A DNA stretch of 64,000 nt from JAVJSU01 sp040219275 (GCA_040219275.1 JAVJSU010000059.1:1-64000); one strand, 5' to 3'; counted from the stretch's first letter, positions 17,061-27,334 are shown. Translations and numbers: made by a program. Notes: a model not told the origin generated them from the letters alone.

Positions 17061-17098
17061 AGAGTGTTTTGTAGACTGCACCGTCTAGGGATTACGTG

Positions 17099-19228
17099 TT
17101 ACGGTGTGCAGTAGGTACTGCCATTGGCGATTGTCGCAACGAGCAACCGTCCCCCATAACGATCACCGTAAAATTGTGGTGAGATCACACCCCCGTAGAA
17201 GAGATCCACCTGTGCAGAGCATGACGGTAAGCTAATCGGACCGATGTCTACAGATTGCCCCGGCGCGAGGGTCACGCTGGCGGTGGTCGCGTCAAAGATG
17301 ATCTGATTGTCGATGTTGTTATCGTACATCGAGTAGGATGCAAGACCGATGGGATAGGTACAGGTTTCTGTGCCGTTGTTGGTGACGCGCCCACTTGTGT
17401 CGCCGTTGATGAGCACGCCTGTAAGGTCTGCGCGCAAATCGTGGACACAGGTTGGCGGTGGCGGCAGAATTTCATTACGTGTGTTGGTGATCGTGGTCGT
17501 TGCAACCTGTCCCGCCATCACGCCGAGGGGACCACCACCGGCGACTGACCAATCACTGCCCGGATCAAACTCGTAGACGTTATAGGTGCCGGGGACAAGA
17601 CCATCCCACACCGCTAAGCCACCGTTCGCGCCGACGACCTGACAGTTCGGCACATTGCCGAGCAAGTCACTATTGATGCACAGGGTAAAGGTCTGCGCGC
17701 CGTTGACTTCTACGCCGTTCCAGTTGACGGACTTGGTGGCGTGAATACTGCCTGTCGCCAGTGTATTCAACACGTAAGCATTTGCTTGCTCGCCACCGGA
17801 TACAATCACCGGATTCGCAGGTTGCGTGACGATCCAATCGTTGCCGGGGAGGGTTTCTAAGACCGTGTAATTGCCGGGGAGTAAATTCTCCCAGAGGAAG
17901 GTGCCACCATCGCCATCGAAGCGGTAACAATTGCCGGAGGGATAGGACGGTCCGGTGATGCAAATTTCAAACTCAACCGCCATATTGACGGGTGTGCCGA
18001 GCCAATCGACATCTTTTTGCACGAGTAGCTCACCGTTGACCGGAGCCACCGGACCGAGATCAACGACGCGAATATCATCAATGACCGAGCCAACAAAATC
18101 CGGTGTATCGTCCGGTTCGGAAAAAGTAATCTCGGCGGTAGCGCCATCTGCGATGACTTCGGTGGTATAGGTCGCCCAGCCATTGCTCATCGCTTCTTCA
18201 AAAATGGGTCTGTCGTTCCACTCAACACGGATGAACTGATCTGTGCCTGAGCCTGTGCTACTGCCCGCAAATGACACTTGATAGCGATGATTGGGCTGGG
18301 TGTTTATGATCTGCGAGATCATGGTGCTTTGCGTGTCAAAGCCGCTATCACAGCCACTTTCAAACTCGCCAAATTGCTCACCTTCATAGGCGAATAAGCT
18401 GTCTTGCTGGTATTGCACTTCAAATAGGGTAATCCAGCAGGTCGACCCCGGCAGTTGTTCCATTGTCCAGCCGGGGAGTTGCCCGACGGTGAGGTATTGG
18501 AAGATGGGTTCCGTAACGTGGGGCGCTTCAAAACAGCCATTGGTGACCAGATTGGACGGGTCAATGACGCAGGATGGACCCAGATCGGTGACGCGAATAT
18601 CGTCAATAACTGTACCACTCGCATCAGGGTAAATATCAGGATCAGCAAAATAGATTTCAGTGCTGTTTGATTCGGCAATCACCTCAAATGTCACAACTTC
18701 CCAGAATGCGGGCGCAGGTTGATTAAAATGGATGATATTATTCCACTCGAAAATCAGCGTAGAATCTGCTGGATTAGCGGCGGGCAACCGGCGATAAGCA
18801 AAGCTGACTTCGTAAGTATGAAAGGGCGTTGTAGCAATCACCTGAGAGATGGCGACAGTTTGTGCGGAAGCGACACCGAAGTCTGTACAGCCATTATCGA
18901 ATTTACCGAATTGTGATCCTTGATAGCTAGGGATACCGCCCTCTCCACTTTGTAAGATGTCAAATTCGACATTCGGGCAGGTTGGACCGACTGCGATCAA
19001 TTGCTCTAAAGTCCAACCGGGAACGCTACTCACTAAGGTGGCACGGCTAAGACCGATTGTAGGCAGTTCAGGGTCTTCAAAACAGCCATTAATCACCAGA
19101 TTATCGGGTGACGTGCAATCGGTGGGTGTTGATTGCGCCGATGTGGTAAAGGTGACAATAAAAAAAAGTACGCCAAGTAGTAAGAAATGTAAGAGGTAAT
19201 TTAGGCGACGAAATATTCTAAAAGGCAT
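17099..19228 (-). CDS. Secreted multi-domain protein: two DUF642-like domains, two Cna-B/SpaA-like domains
   Basis: 709 residues. The signal peptide is residues about 1-32 (cleavage after T-S-A). Two homologous beta-sandwich domains, about 36-210 and 215-390, each open with N-L-V-x-N-G-C-F-E, contain V-P-G-W-T-x-E-Q-L and end with V-I-D-D-I-R-V-x-D-L-G-P. This is the layout of DUF642/choice-of-anchor carbohydrate-binding-like domains. Next are two prealbumin-like domains (about 395-485 and 486-580) with W-x-x-L-x-P-G-x-Y-x-V turns, as in Cna-B/SpaA surface proteins. The last ~120 residues, after P-P-P-T-C, resemble a fibronectin-like or DUF11-type beta domain. The likely role is a surface or matrix protein. 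GGGGAGA precedes ATG 19228. Confidence 0.82.
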   Translation of the reverse strand: MPFRIFRRLNYLLHFLLLGVLFFIVTFTTSAQSTPTDCTSPDNLVINGCFEDPELPTIGLSRATLVSSVPGWTLEQLIAVGPTCPNVEFDILQSGEGGIPSYQGSQFGKFDNGCTDFGVASAQTVAISQVIATTPFHTYEVSFAYRRLPAANPADSTLIFEWNNIIHFNQPAPAFWEVVTFEVIAESNSTEIYFADPDIYPDASGTVIDDIRVTDLGPSCVIDPSNLVTNGCFEAPHVTEPIFQYLTVGQLPGWTMEQLPGSTCWITLFEVQYQQDSLFAYEGEQFGEFESGCDSGFDTQSTMISQIINTQPNHRYQVSFAGSSTGSGTDQFIRVEWNDRPIFEEAMSNGWATYTTEVIADGATAEITFSEPDDTPDFVGSVIDDIRVVDLGPVAPVNGELLVQKDVDWLGTPVNMAVEFEICITGPSYPSGNCYRFDGDGGTFLWENLLPGNYTVLETLPGNDWIVTQPANPVIVSGGEQANAYVLNTLATGSIHATKSVNWNGVEVNGAQTFTLCINSDLLGNVPNCQVVGANGGLAVWDGLVPGTYNVYEFDPGSDWSVAGGGPLGVMAGQVATTTITNTRNEILPPPPTCVHDLRADLTGVLINGDTSGRVTNNGTETCTYPIGLASYSMYDNNIDNQIIFDATTASVTLAPGQSVDIGPISLPSCSAQVDLFYGGVISPQFYGDRYGGRLLVATIANGSTYCTP

Positions 19229-19453
19229 TGTCTCCCCCCGGAGAACTCTGAACGGTGTTTCTCTGCATCGAAGACCGGGTTTGGGCGAGTATTAGGAGTA
19301 CAAGCCGAATGGTGGTGTGTCGTCGAAGCATCTTAATTGATGTGTGTGTAGCTATGTTACAAGAAGGTTAGCCAATTGTCTCTATTTTTTAACCAAAGTT
19401 TGGAAAAATTTACCTTTTTTATGAATTTGGTTAGGAAAATGTACGAAATTCGT

Positions 19454-20893
19454 TTATAGGTTGGGGACGATCACACGCCAGAGCAGATAAATATCCCAAG
19501 CGCCGAATGCAAAAAATGCGAGTGGGATGAGGTAGCCTGAAAAACGGATGCGTTTGCGTTGTGCATCTGTGCGGCGAGTCCAGACGCGTAAGGCAAACCG
19601 TCGCCAGCCATCCAGACCCAGCGACAACCACAAACCGAGCGGAATCAGCAAGGGGAACATATAGCGTCCCTGAAATTGCTGAAATTCGGTGTTGTAATAG
19701 AGGAATGCGAGGATCGAGAGCAGAGTCGTTAAGCTGATGAGAACCCACGCGTTGCGCTGACGGTGATTGGTTTTCTGCCCTACTTTGCGCCGGACGATTG
19801 CCATTTCCACGCCTAGCCCGGCAAACACGACTAGCAAAATCATGCGCAAAATCGCATAGGTGGAATCACGCAAGGGTACGCCCATCCAACCGAATTGCGC
19901 CCAGAACGAATTAAACGACACACGGAAAAATTCGCGCAGATAGGCATTCATGCCATTGAGGTCGATAAACCCGGCGGTGCGCGGTTGCCCGACGACCACA
20001 GAATCATGCGCGGCGAGACCGAGAAAATCCGGCACACCATAGACTGCGAAATTGCGTAACCACCAGATCAGGCCGAAAGTCAGCGCGGGCAAGGCGAACC
20101 ATGCCAGATCACGAATTAAGCCTTTGATGCCGCGTTCGTCGTAATGCTCCCACCAGACCATCAAAATCGCCACTCCTGCCACGCCTGCCATCATATAAGT
20201 GGTCGCTTTGGTGATAAAGCCGATGCCGACGATCAAACCGAGCTTGAAAGGCGTGACTTTGCGATCCCCCTGCTTCACATAGGTCACGCTCAAGAACAGA
20301 GTCAGCGCGACCACCGCCCAACCGAGCGAATCGTTATTGACCGAGGCAAGAATGGCAACGTGCATGGGCTGAAATGCCACAAACGCCGCTGATCCCAGAC
20401 CGATCCATGCGCGTTCGGGGAACATGCGCCAGCCGATTCCTGCCGCGCAAATCACGATGAACGTGCCTAAGAAGACCGAATAGAGGCGCAGGGCGATCAG
20501 GTTGCCATCAGTGAGCGTATAAACGGCGGCGGCGCTCAAATAATAGAGGGGTGGTTGATGGTCTTCATATTGGACGCTATCAAGATCGTCGAGCAGTTCC
20601 GGCGCGAATTGGGCGGCTTTGAGTGAGTCCAGATAGGCTTGATCCCAGTCGCCGGTTTCGATGGTCGGCAGGCGAGAATCTTCTGCGATTTGCTTGATGT
20701 AGTTGTAATGGGCGGGTTCATCCGGCGTTTGCCAGTCCGGTGTGCGGATGGCGAATAATCCGGCGACCAGCCAATACGCCAGCACAATGACGAGCAATCC
20801 ACCGAAAATCAGCGTGCGTTCCTGTAAGAGTCTCCTCCGGTGGATGGACAGAGAGGTGTATTCCGGCAATTTTAACTCTGATGGGCTGGTCAT
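19454..20893 (-). CDS. Multi-pass membrane glycosyltransferase-like protein (GT-C / DUF2142-like)
   Basis: 479 residues with about ten membrane helices. The first luminal/external loop after helix 1 carries T-P-D-E-P-A-H-Y-N-Y (about 58-67), the acidic motif expected of GT-C enzymes that use polyprenyl-phosphate sugars, followed by a H-Q-P-P-L-Y-Y motif near 110. F-Q-P-M-H-V and N-N-D-S-L lie in the second external loop. This pattern fits the DUF2142 and PMT/ArnT-like families, which transfer sugars to lipids or proteins on the outer side of the membrane. Donor and acceptor are unknown. No other cell-wall gene sits next to it. Start ATG 20893 lacks a clear Shine-Dalgarno site. Confidence 0.8.
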   Translation of the reverse strand: MTSPSELKLPEYTSLSIHRRRLLQERTLIFGGLLVIVLAYWLVAGLFAIRTPDWQTPDEPAHYNYIKQIAEDSRLPTIETGDWDQAYLDSLKAAQFAPELLDDLDSVQYEDHQPPLYYLSAAAVYTLTDGNLIALRLYSVFLGTFIVICAAGIGWRMFPERAWIGLGSAAFVAFQPMHVAILASVNNDSLGWAVVALTLFLSVTYVKQGDRKVTPFKLGLIVGIGFITKATTYMMAGVAGVAILMVWWEHYDERGIKGLIRDLAWFALPALTFGLIWWLRNFAVYGVPDFLGLAAHDSVVVGQPRTAGFIDLNGMNAYLREFFRVSFNSFWAQFGWMGVPLRDSTYAILRMILLVVFAGLGVEMAIVRRKVGQKTNHRQRNAWVLISLTTLLSILAFLYYNTEFQQFQGRYMFPLLIPLGLWLSLGLDGWRRFALRVWTRRTDAQRKRIRFSGYLIPLAFFAFGAWDIYLLWRVIVPNL

Positions 20894-21012
20894 AGGTCTG
20901 AAAAATTTCCAAAATTTAATCTGCGAATAGGCAATCAGACCTTAAAATACAAGTAACGGCAAATTATTGCGACGGCAAATTTGCACGCGTAGAGTAAACA
21001 AAGGAACAGAAC

Positions 21013-22506
21013 ATGGCAAATTCTAGCGATAGTCCGCTTCAACGGGCGGCAGAGCTTATCAAATCAGGTGACAAAAAATCGGCGAGCCGGTTGCTGAAAC
21101 AAATTTTGCAAAATGACAAGAGCAATGCGGGCGCGTGGTGGTTGTTGGCGAACGCGCTTGATAACCCGACGCATCAGGAAAAGGCACTGGAAGAGGTCTT
21201 AAAGCTCCGTCCGGCGGAGAAACGCGCACAGCAAATGTTGACTCGCATCCGCATGGGCGATTCTGTTGCCTCGTCTGCCATGCTCGGACGGGACTCCACG
21301 CCGATTGCGCCGCTTGATCGTCCGGCATCACGCCCTTCGAGCAAACCAAATCCGTTTGCAGACCATGACCCGTTTACTGACGACCCGTTTGTAGATGATC
21401 CGTTTGTAGATGATCCATTCACGGATGATCCATTTACTAGCCCGCAACGGTCTGTTAAATCGCGCAGAGAAGACCCATTTGCGTCTGACGACCCGTTTGC
21501 GTCTGACGACCCGTTCGGCGGGAAAAATCCGTTTGGCGCAGGTGCCGCATCCATGCCGAGATTGCATCAACCATCCGGCGTTGTAAGAACTCAAGCATCA
21601 CCAAAATCAGGCGGTAATACGTTTATCATCGCGGGCGTGTCGGCGGCGGTTATTGTGATTATCGGGGCAGTGGCGATGATGGTTTTTGGCATCACTGACA
21701 GCACATCGCTGATGCCGATTTCCGGCAATTGTGATATGGGCGCGCAGACACATCCACAACAGGCGATCATCTCCTGTTTTGAAACGACGATTGATAGCCG
21801 TTGGACGGGGCATCTAAATGTGCATGAACAGCACAATTGGACGTTTAATGCCAGCGCGGGGCAAGTGGTCACATTTTATGTGCAGACGCGCACGACTGAT
21901 CGGAATAATGCGGGCTATACCGATACCGTGTTGGAATTGGTCAGCCCTGCTAACGTCGTGCTCGCCATAAATGATGATATTGACGGTTTAAATGAAAATC
22001 TCAACTCGCGGATTACAATCACTTTAGCCGAAGCCGGCACCTATACCCTTCGTATCCGTGATTATGCGGATAACGGTGGGGATTACGATTTGCGCGTTAC
22101 GGCGGGTACAAATAATTCCGAACAGGTCTCCAGTAACAGCACACATTGTGATGTGGGCATCATAGATAGATCATGGCGGCAGGACGCTACACGAATTGCC
22201 TGCTCATCCATTGAACGCGGAAGCCGTGTCACGGGGCGTGTAAATGGCAATGAGGAACATGCGTGGACGTTTCAGGGGCGTGGCGGCGAAAGCTACACCA
22301 TTACGTTAGACGGTACAAATAATGGCGATATGTACCTGGAATTATATAACCAGAGCGGAGTGCTCATCGCTGAAAATGACGACTACGGGGATAGTATAAA
22401 TTCACGCCTCACAGTCACGCTGACGGGAAGTGAGCAATACACGATTGTGGCGCGCACCTACTTATATTTCACGACAGAACCGTATGAATTGCGATTAGAT
22501 CGCTGA
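21013..22506 (+). CDS. TPR / DPF-repeat / single-pass membrane protein with two PPC domains
   Basis: 497 residues. Residues about 5-75 are TPR-like helices (G-A-W-W-L-L-A-N-A). About 110-175 is a low-complexity linker with eight D-P-F and two N-P-F motifs spaced every few residues among Asp, Thr and Val. A single membrane helix spans about 200-222. Outside it are two bacterial pre-peptidase C-terminal (PPC)-like domains, about 250-365 and 380-495, each opening with G-x-V/L-N-x-x-E/Q-x-W-T-F and containing D-x-x-L-E-L and N-D-D. A cytoplasmic N half and an external C half are inferred. The ATG has AAGGA upstream. No protease domain is present, so the usual partner of PPC domains is missing. 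Confidence 0.83.
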   Translation: MANSSDSPLQRAAELIKSGDKKSASRLLKQILQNDKSNAGAWWLLANALDNPTHQEKALEEVLKLRPAEKRAQQMLTRIRMGDSVASSAMLGRDSTPIAPLDRPASRPSSKPNPFADHDPFTDDPFVDDPFVDDPFTDDPFTSPQRSVKSRREDPFASDDPFASDDPFGGKNPFGAGAASMPRLHQPSGVVRTQASPKSGGNTFIIAGVSAAVIVIIGAVAMMVFGITDSTSLMPISGNCDMGAQTHPQQAIISCFETTIDSRWTGHLNVHEQHNWTFNASAGQVVTFYVQTRTTDRNNAGYTDTVLELVSPANVVLAINDDIDGLNENLNSRITITLAEAGTYTLRIRDYADNGGDYDLRVTAGTNNSEQVSSNSTHCDVGIIDRSWRQDATRIACSSIERGSRVTGRVNGNEEHAWTFQGRGGESYTITLDGTNNGDMYLELYNQSGVLIAENDDYGDSINSRLTVTLTGSEQYTIVARTYLYFTTEPYELRLDR

Positions 22507-22690
22507 TTTTCCGGGACTTTACAATGTGAATACACACAAACGATCAAAAAAATTAGTCATCAGCGTGTACAAGCGGCTATAAAAGGTCAAAATGGGGCGT
22601 TTTTATGTCGCGTAACGGGTGGAGCGGACTACTTGAGCGGTGATATGCTGTAAGGGTAAGGCGAGAATGTGAATTTAGCGGAGACAGCAC

Positions 22691-22864
22691 ATGCACCCAT
22701 ATATCGTCAATGCCATGAATGAAGATCACCTGCGAGAAATGCACGAACGTTACCAGAAAGATGAGTTGGTCAAAATTGCTCTAGCATCGCGCAATACCCG
22801 AAAATCACCCATCGCTCGTGCGATTACGATGCTGATTGTTTTGTTTGGAGTTGGCGCGGTTTAA
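22691..22864 (+). CDS. Small membrane peptide, 57 residues
   Basis: GGAG lies about eight bases before ATG 22691. The N-terminal half is charged and helical (residues 9-30: N-E-D-H-L-R-E-M-H-E-R-Y-Q-K-D-E-L), followed by a short basic stretch (R-N-T-R-K-S) and a C-terminal hydrophobic helix (about 44-57). The layout fits a tail-anchored small membrane protein of unknown role. It lies between the TPR/PPC gene, 185 bases upstream on the same strand, and a convergent DUF2785 gene. Confidence 0.55.
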   Translation: MHPYIVNAMNEDHLREMHERYQKDELVKIALASRNTRKSPIARAITMLIVLFGVGAV

Positions 22865-22946
22865 GCATCATCTCACATTGAGGGCGGGGCATGTGCTATA
22901 TATGTGCATAAATGAAGCCCCGTCTGGCAATTGGATAGCGCGCGGA

Positions 22947-23804
22947 TTATTGCGTGAATAATTTTAATCCCTCGAAGATGGTGGCTTTAAGCGCCTCCCC
23001 ATGCGGGAACTCCCCGTGTACCTCATTAAAGCGCATCTTAAAGTAAATGGTTCGCAGGAGCGTTTTGACGTTGAAATAGGCGCTATGCAGAAGCGGGTCA
23101 AAACCGCCTGCCGGATCAGCGGCTTCGGTGATAGCGATGAGCCGATTCAGCCACGCCTGTTGACTTTCCAACGTTAATTCCCCGCGAAAGAAAATGGTGA
23201 CGACTGCCCGCGCTATGCGGTCATCTTCGCCATGCACAAAACAAGAACCGCTACGGACGAGGAATTTATCACCGATTGCTTCGAGGATACGGGCTAAATC
23301 ATCCGCGTTGATTTTGTCACTGCGCGTCAGGAACCACAGTAAATCAGCCGTGTGTGCGATGGTGTGCGCCCATCCCTTGCCTTCCACGTATCCGCGCAGG
23401 TCATTTTCCGCCGCGAGATAGGTCAAGCCATCTTCAAGCATGGTGTGTATGTCATCGGCTGTGAGAAAATCCTGTTTGTTATCTTCGTTGACGATCTGCG
23501 CGAGAATCACCGCCGCGAATGACCGCACAAACACCCCATCCGTGCCTTTTTCGCCGATTCCTTGCGTAAGGCGACTCCGCAATTCAGGGATCATCGCTTG
23601 CATGTCTGCCGGAGTGAGCGTTTGGCGCACCATCCAATAGGCAAAAATCATGTAGCCAAATTCATCACGCAGAACACCATCCGGCGAGGCGAGGAATTCC
23701 AATAGAATGGGGATGCACTCAGCGGCGGTATAGCCTTCCGGCAGGGCATAATCATTCTGGACGATGGCTTGCCAGAAAGCGCGATCATGAGGGGCTAGTG
23801 GCAT
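22947..23804 (-). CDS. DUF2785 domain-containing protein
   Basis: 285 residues, all-helical and soluble. It has the family layout of an N-terminal helical half, a central G-W-A-H-T-I-A-H-T-A-D-L-L (about 144-156), and C-terminal Y-F-N-V-K-T-L-L-R-T-I-Y-F. The family has no known biochemical role; the conserved His/Asp pair in the central motif could bind a ligand or metal. GGAGAG precedes ATG 23804 by eight bases. The gap on its far side (23805-24157) holds an AGTCAGT word and the likely promoter of the next kinase gene. Confidence 0.85.
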   Translation of the reverse strand: MPLAPHDRAFWQAIVQNDYALPEGYTAAECIPILLEFLASPDGVLRDEFGYMIFAYWMVRQTLTPADMQAMIPELRSRLTQGIGEKGTDGVFVRSFAAVILAQIVNEDNKQDFLTADDIHTMLEDGLTYLAAENDLRGYVEGKGWAHTIAHTADLLWFLTRSDKINADDLARILEAIGDKFLVRSGSCFVHGEDDRIARAVVTIFFRGELTLESQQAWLNRLIAITEAADPAGGFDPLLHSAYFNVKTLLRTIYFKMRFNEVHGEFPHGEALKATIFEGLKLFTQ

Positions 23805-24058
23805 GGGATTTTCTCTCCTGATGAAATAAACTTGTGTTGATTGCTCGTCAGAAATTCAGCTAGTCAGTTTCTCATTATAAGCAGTCATTTTGCATATTGC
23901 GCCCTGTTTTACCTGAGTTTCTGAGAGAATATAACATTTATCATACAACCGAGAAATCAGCCTAGTTCATATAGGTCAGGTGGCGCTATGCTCATGGATG
24001 GTGGAAGTGTACCATTATCTGAGTAGCGCATCCTTAACCGTACCCAAATAAAACCAAT

Positions 24059-24089
24059 TTGCGAAAAATACGCCAGCTTAAGTTATAAT
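24059..24089 (+). promoter_or_regulatory. Possible promoter of the 24158 kinase gene
   Basis: TTGCGA at 24059-24064 and a perfect TATAAT at 24084-24089 with a 19-base spacer. The spacing is long, so the -35 assignment is weak. Confidence 0.4.
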
Positions 24090-24157
24090 GTAAGGGTAGT
24101 CCATCAGTTCGGGCTTCCTGTTACGGGAAATCGTTGATCTGAGATAACCAAAACATA

Positions 24158-26833
24158 ATGAAGGTTATGGATACACGAATAACAACCACTCAGGTGAATA
24201 CAATTTTAGTTACCGATGATGACCCGCTTGTGCGCCAATCTATCGGTAATTTATTGCGTAAGGACGGCTATGCGGTTATTGAAGCCGCCACGAGCGCGGA
24301 AGCCCTGTCTGCCTGTGCCAACGGTGCAAATCCTGATTTTGTGCTGGTAGATGCGGTGATGGCGGGCATGGATGGCTTCACGCTTTGCCAGAAGATAAAA
24401 GCCTTGCCCAACGGCACGAATATCATCGTCATTATGCTCAGTAACCTTGATGATGATGCCGCTATTCAACGCGCCTTTGAGTATGGTGCAGATGACTATA
24501 TCCTCAAGCCCGTTCAACCCATTTTGTTGCGTCAGCGGGTGCGCCAACTTCAAAAATTCAAATCGATCCAACAACAAAACGATGAACGTAACCGTGTGCT
24601 TGAGGTGCTTTCCGACGATTATCTATATGAAATTCGCGTAGAAGCCGATGGTACGCTCATCACAGATCGTGTTAGTAGTAACTTCCTTGTGACTACGGGC
24701 TATGCAGTTGACGAATTAAGCGCGGATGGCTGGCTTAAGCTGGTGCATCCTGATGATCTTCAACGCGCACAGGGTCGTTATGAGCGGTTGTTGCGTAATA
24801 AGGCGGATCGTCTGGAATTTCGGATTATCACCAGAACGGGCGATGTTCGCTGGCTGGATGACAATGCCTATCCGATTTATGACGAATCAGAAAATCGGGT
24901 CGTCCGTATTTATGGCATCGGGCGGGATGTAACCGAGACGAAGCTACAAGAAGCCAAACATCGCCTCAATGAAGAACGGCTTCAACTGGCGCTGGATGCC
25001 GCCGAGGATGGCATCTGGGATTGGAATATGTTGACGGGCGAGGTGTACTATAGTCCGCGCTGGGTGGAGATGCTCGGTTTTACAACGGATGAAGTCGCTG
25101 ATGATTTTTCCACATGGGAAGACCTGCTCCATCCCGAAGATGCGGACAGGGTACAGGCGGCACTGATGGCACATTTTAATCGAAACGTGCCTTATGATGT
25201 TGAACATCGCCTTCGTACCAAGCGTGGCGATTGGAAGTGGATTCGTGCCACCGGAAAAGTGGTTCGGCGTGACGACAACAACACCCCCTTACGCATGACC
25301 GGCACGCATCAGGATATTGACGAGCGCAAAAAAATACAGGAATCTCTGCTCGAAAATGAAAGCCGACTGAGTGCGCTAATTAACAATGCGAGCGATATTA
25401 TTTATACGCTCTCGTTTGACGGGGTCTTTTTGTATGCGTCGCCCAATTGGACGGAAAATTTGGGGCATGATCCTGAAGAGATTATCGGCACCAACTTCCG
25501 TGAGATCGTCCACCCGGATGATATTGTGATCTGTGAAGAATTTTTGACCCGTGTGATCGAAACCGGACAGAAACATCGCGGGGTTGAATATCGCGTACAG
25601 CACAAAGATGGCACATGGTACTGGCATACCTCGGCTGGTTCGCTGGCGCAGGATGAAAATGGCAAGCCACTCTATTATGTGGGCGCGGCGCATGATATTA
25701 CCGAGCAGAAAATGGTCAAAAACGCGCTGGCGGAAAACGAACGGCGCTATCGTATCATCTCCGATACCATTTCCGATTATGCCTATTCATATATCGTGAA
25801 TCCAGACAACACGCTCACCAAAGATTGGAGCACGCAAGCCTTCTACGACATCACCGGCTATACATGGCAGGAGATGGACAGCGATGGTTGGTCGCGAATC
25901 ACCCATCCCGATGATTTACCAGCCGCCTATCAACGCTTTGAAAATTTGCTAGCGGGCAAAGTGGATGTGATCGAATTCCGCATTTACACAAAATCGGGCG
26001 AAATTCGCTGGTTACGCGATCATGGGCATCCCTATTATGATGAGGAAGCCGGACGCGTCACCCATATTTATGGCGCGGCACAGGACATCACCCAGCGCAA
26101 AGAGTTTGAAGACCAGATGCGCCAGCAAGCCATTGAACTCCAGACGCGTAATGAAGAATTAGATGCCTTCGCCTATACCGTCGCCCATGACCTCAAAAAT
26201 CCTATTTCCAGCATGATGGGTTTTACCAGCTTAATTTTGAATTATCTGGATCGCATGGACGACGATAAAATACGCGAGAATCTGCAACTGATTATGGAAG
26301 GTGGCTATAAGCTGAAGGAGATCATCAACGCGTTGCTATTGTTGGCGGGGGTCAACAAAATGGAAGGCGCACAGATGACAGAAATTGACATGAGAGAGGT
26401 CGTCTCCGCCGCCAAGAAACGCATGATGAGCACGATTGTCGAGTCCGGCGCGACGATCATCCTGCCCGATGAGTGGCTTCCGGCAATCGGTTATGCGCCG
26501 TGGATTGAAGAAATCTGGGCGAATTACCTCAGTAATGCCATTAAATATGGTGGAGAGCCACCGCATATTAAATTGGGTTCTGAGAAAGTGGATGGGGACA
26601 TGGTGCGCTACTGGGTGAAGGATAACGGGCAAGGCTTGACCGAAGATGAGCAAGGGCACGTCTTCACGCCGTTCACGCGCTTGAGTCAGGTTAAGATTGA
26701 AGGGCATGGTCTGGGCTTATCGGTGGTGCATCGCATCGTGGAAAAACTGGGCGGTCAGGTGGGCGTGGAAAGCGAAGTCGGCAAGGGTAGTGTGTTCAGC
26801 TTCACGTTGCCGGCGGTTAAGCGCGACCAATAA
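24158..26833 (+). CDS. Response-regulator receiver / four PAS / histidine kinase
   Basis: 891 residues, no membrane segment. The receiver domain (about 14-130) has the acidic pair D20-D21-D22, phosphoacceptor D65 and K in L-K-P near 113. Four PAS domains follow (about 150-270, 275-400, 405-525, 535-655), each ending in D-I/V-T/D-E-x-K, and several contain H-P-D-D. The HisKA helix has phosphoacceptor H677 in A-Y-T-V-A-H-D-L-K-N-P. The HATPase domain (about 770-885) shows N-Y-L-S-N-A-I-K-Y-G, D-N-G-Q-G-L and G-H-G-L-G-L. With an N-terminal receiver it would take phosphate from another kinase and act mid-relay. The second and third PAS domains are PAS_3-like. It stands alone, with no partner regulator beside it. 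Confidence 0.92.
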   Translation: MKVMDTRITTTQVNTILVTDDDPLVRQSIGNLLRKDGYAVIEAATSAEALSACANGANPDFVLVDAVMAGMDGFTLCQKIKALPNGTNIIVIMLSNLDDDAAIQRAFEYGADDYILKPVQPILLRQRVRQLQKFKSIQQQNDERNRVLEVLSDDYLYEIRVEADGTLITDRVSSNFLVTTGYAVDELSADGWLKLVHPDDLQRAQGRYERLLRNKADRLEFRIITRTGDVRWLDDNAYPIYDESENRVVRIYGIGRDVTETKLQEAKHRLNEERLQLALDAAEDGIWDWNMLTGEVYYSPRWVEMLGFTTDEVADDFSTWEDLLHPEDADRVQAALMAHFNRNVPYDVEHRLRTKRGDWKWIRATGKVVRRDDNNTPLRMTGTHQDIDERKKIQESLLENESRLSALINNASDIIYTLSFDGVFLYASPNWTENLGHDPEEIIGTNFREIVHPDDIVICEEFLTRVIETGQKHRGVEYRVQHKDGTWYWHTSAGSLAQDENGKPLYYVGAAHDITEQKMVKNALAENERRYRIISDTISDYAYSYIVNPDNTLTKDWSTQAFYDITGYTWQEMDSDGWSRITHPDDLPAAYQRFENLLAGKVDVIEFRIYTKSGEIRWLRDHGHPYYDEEAGRVTHIYGAAQDITQRKEFEDQMRQQAIELQTRNEELDAFAYTVAHDLKNPISSMMGFTSLILNYLDRMDDDKIRENLQLIMEGGYKLKEIINALLLLAGVNKMEGAQMTEIDMREVVSAAKKRMMSTIVESGATIILPDEWLPAIGYAPWIEEIWANYLSNAIKYGGEPPHIKLGSEKVDGDMVRYWVKDNGQGLTEDEQGHVFTPFTRLSQVKIEGHGLGLSVVHRIVEKLGGQVGVESEVGKGSVFSFTLPAVKRDQ

Positions 26834-26903
26834 TGCGATCCCAACCGATGCGAAACAAGCTCAGATGTTGACATCTACCCAATCGCATTGCCCTGTTTTG
26901 CAC

Positions 26904-27203
26904 TTATAACTTAGCGACGTTACTCACCTCATACCTTAAAAGGTCGCCCCTGTCAGCGACCAAACGCGGCAAATGCTGGCGGAATTCTGCCATATGAGGG
27001 GTTTCAAAGTGGGATTTTAGCGCGGCATCGCTTTCCCAATGTTCAAAGATGCGGAAAGTATTGGGGTCTTCAAGGTCGGCATAAAAACGATAGACCACAC
27101 AGCCGTCTTCCGCCTGACTCGCAGTTTGCATCTTCACCGCGACCTGTACCGCCTCGTCGCGCATCTCCGGTTTAATTTGAATCGTTCCTGAAATAACAAG
27201 CAT
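26904..27203 (-). CDS. Antibiotic biosynthesis monooxygenase (ABM/YgiN-like)
   Basis: 99 residues, typical of the dimeric alpha-beta barrel ABM fold. Visible are the N-terminal strand L-V-I-S-G-T-I-Q-I-K-P, the core G-C-V-V-Y-R-F-Y-A-D, then F-R-I-F-E-H-W-E-S-D-A-A-L-K-S-H and the closing H-M-A-E-F helix with the conserved His. Relatives oxidise quinols or small aromatics without cofactor; the substrate here cannot be told. It is a single gene, convergent with the kinase at 24158-26833. Confidence 0.9.
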   Translation of the reverse strand: MLVISGTIQIKPEMRDEAVQVAVKMQTASQAEDGCVVYRFYADLEDPNTFRIFEHWESDAALKSHFETPHMAEFRQHLPRLVADRGDLLRYEVSNVAKL

Positions 27204-27334
27204 TCTTTACTCCTTAGTCAAAAGTTATTTGTTTTGAATAAATATCGAGGCAATCGTAACATAAACGGAGTCATAGCTACAAAGAAATTTCCGTTGATTG
27301 CACGCGATTTCAAGACAATTTCCCAATTACCCGC

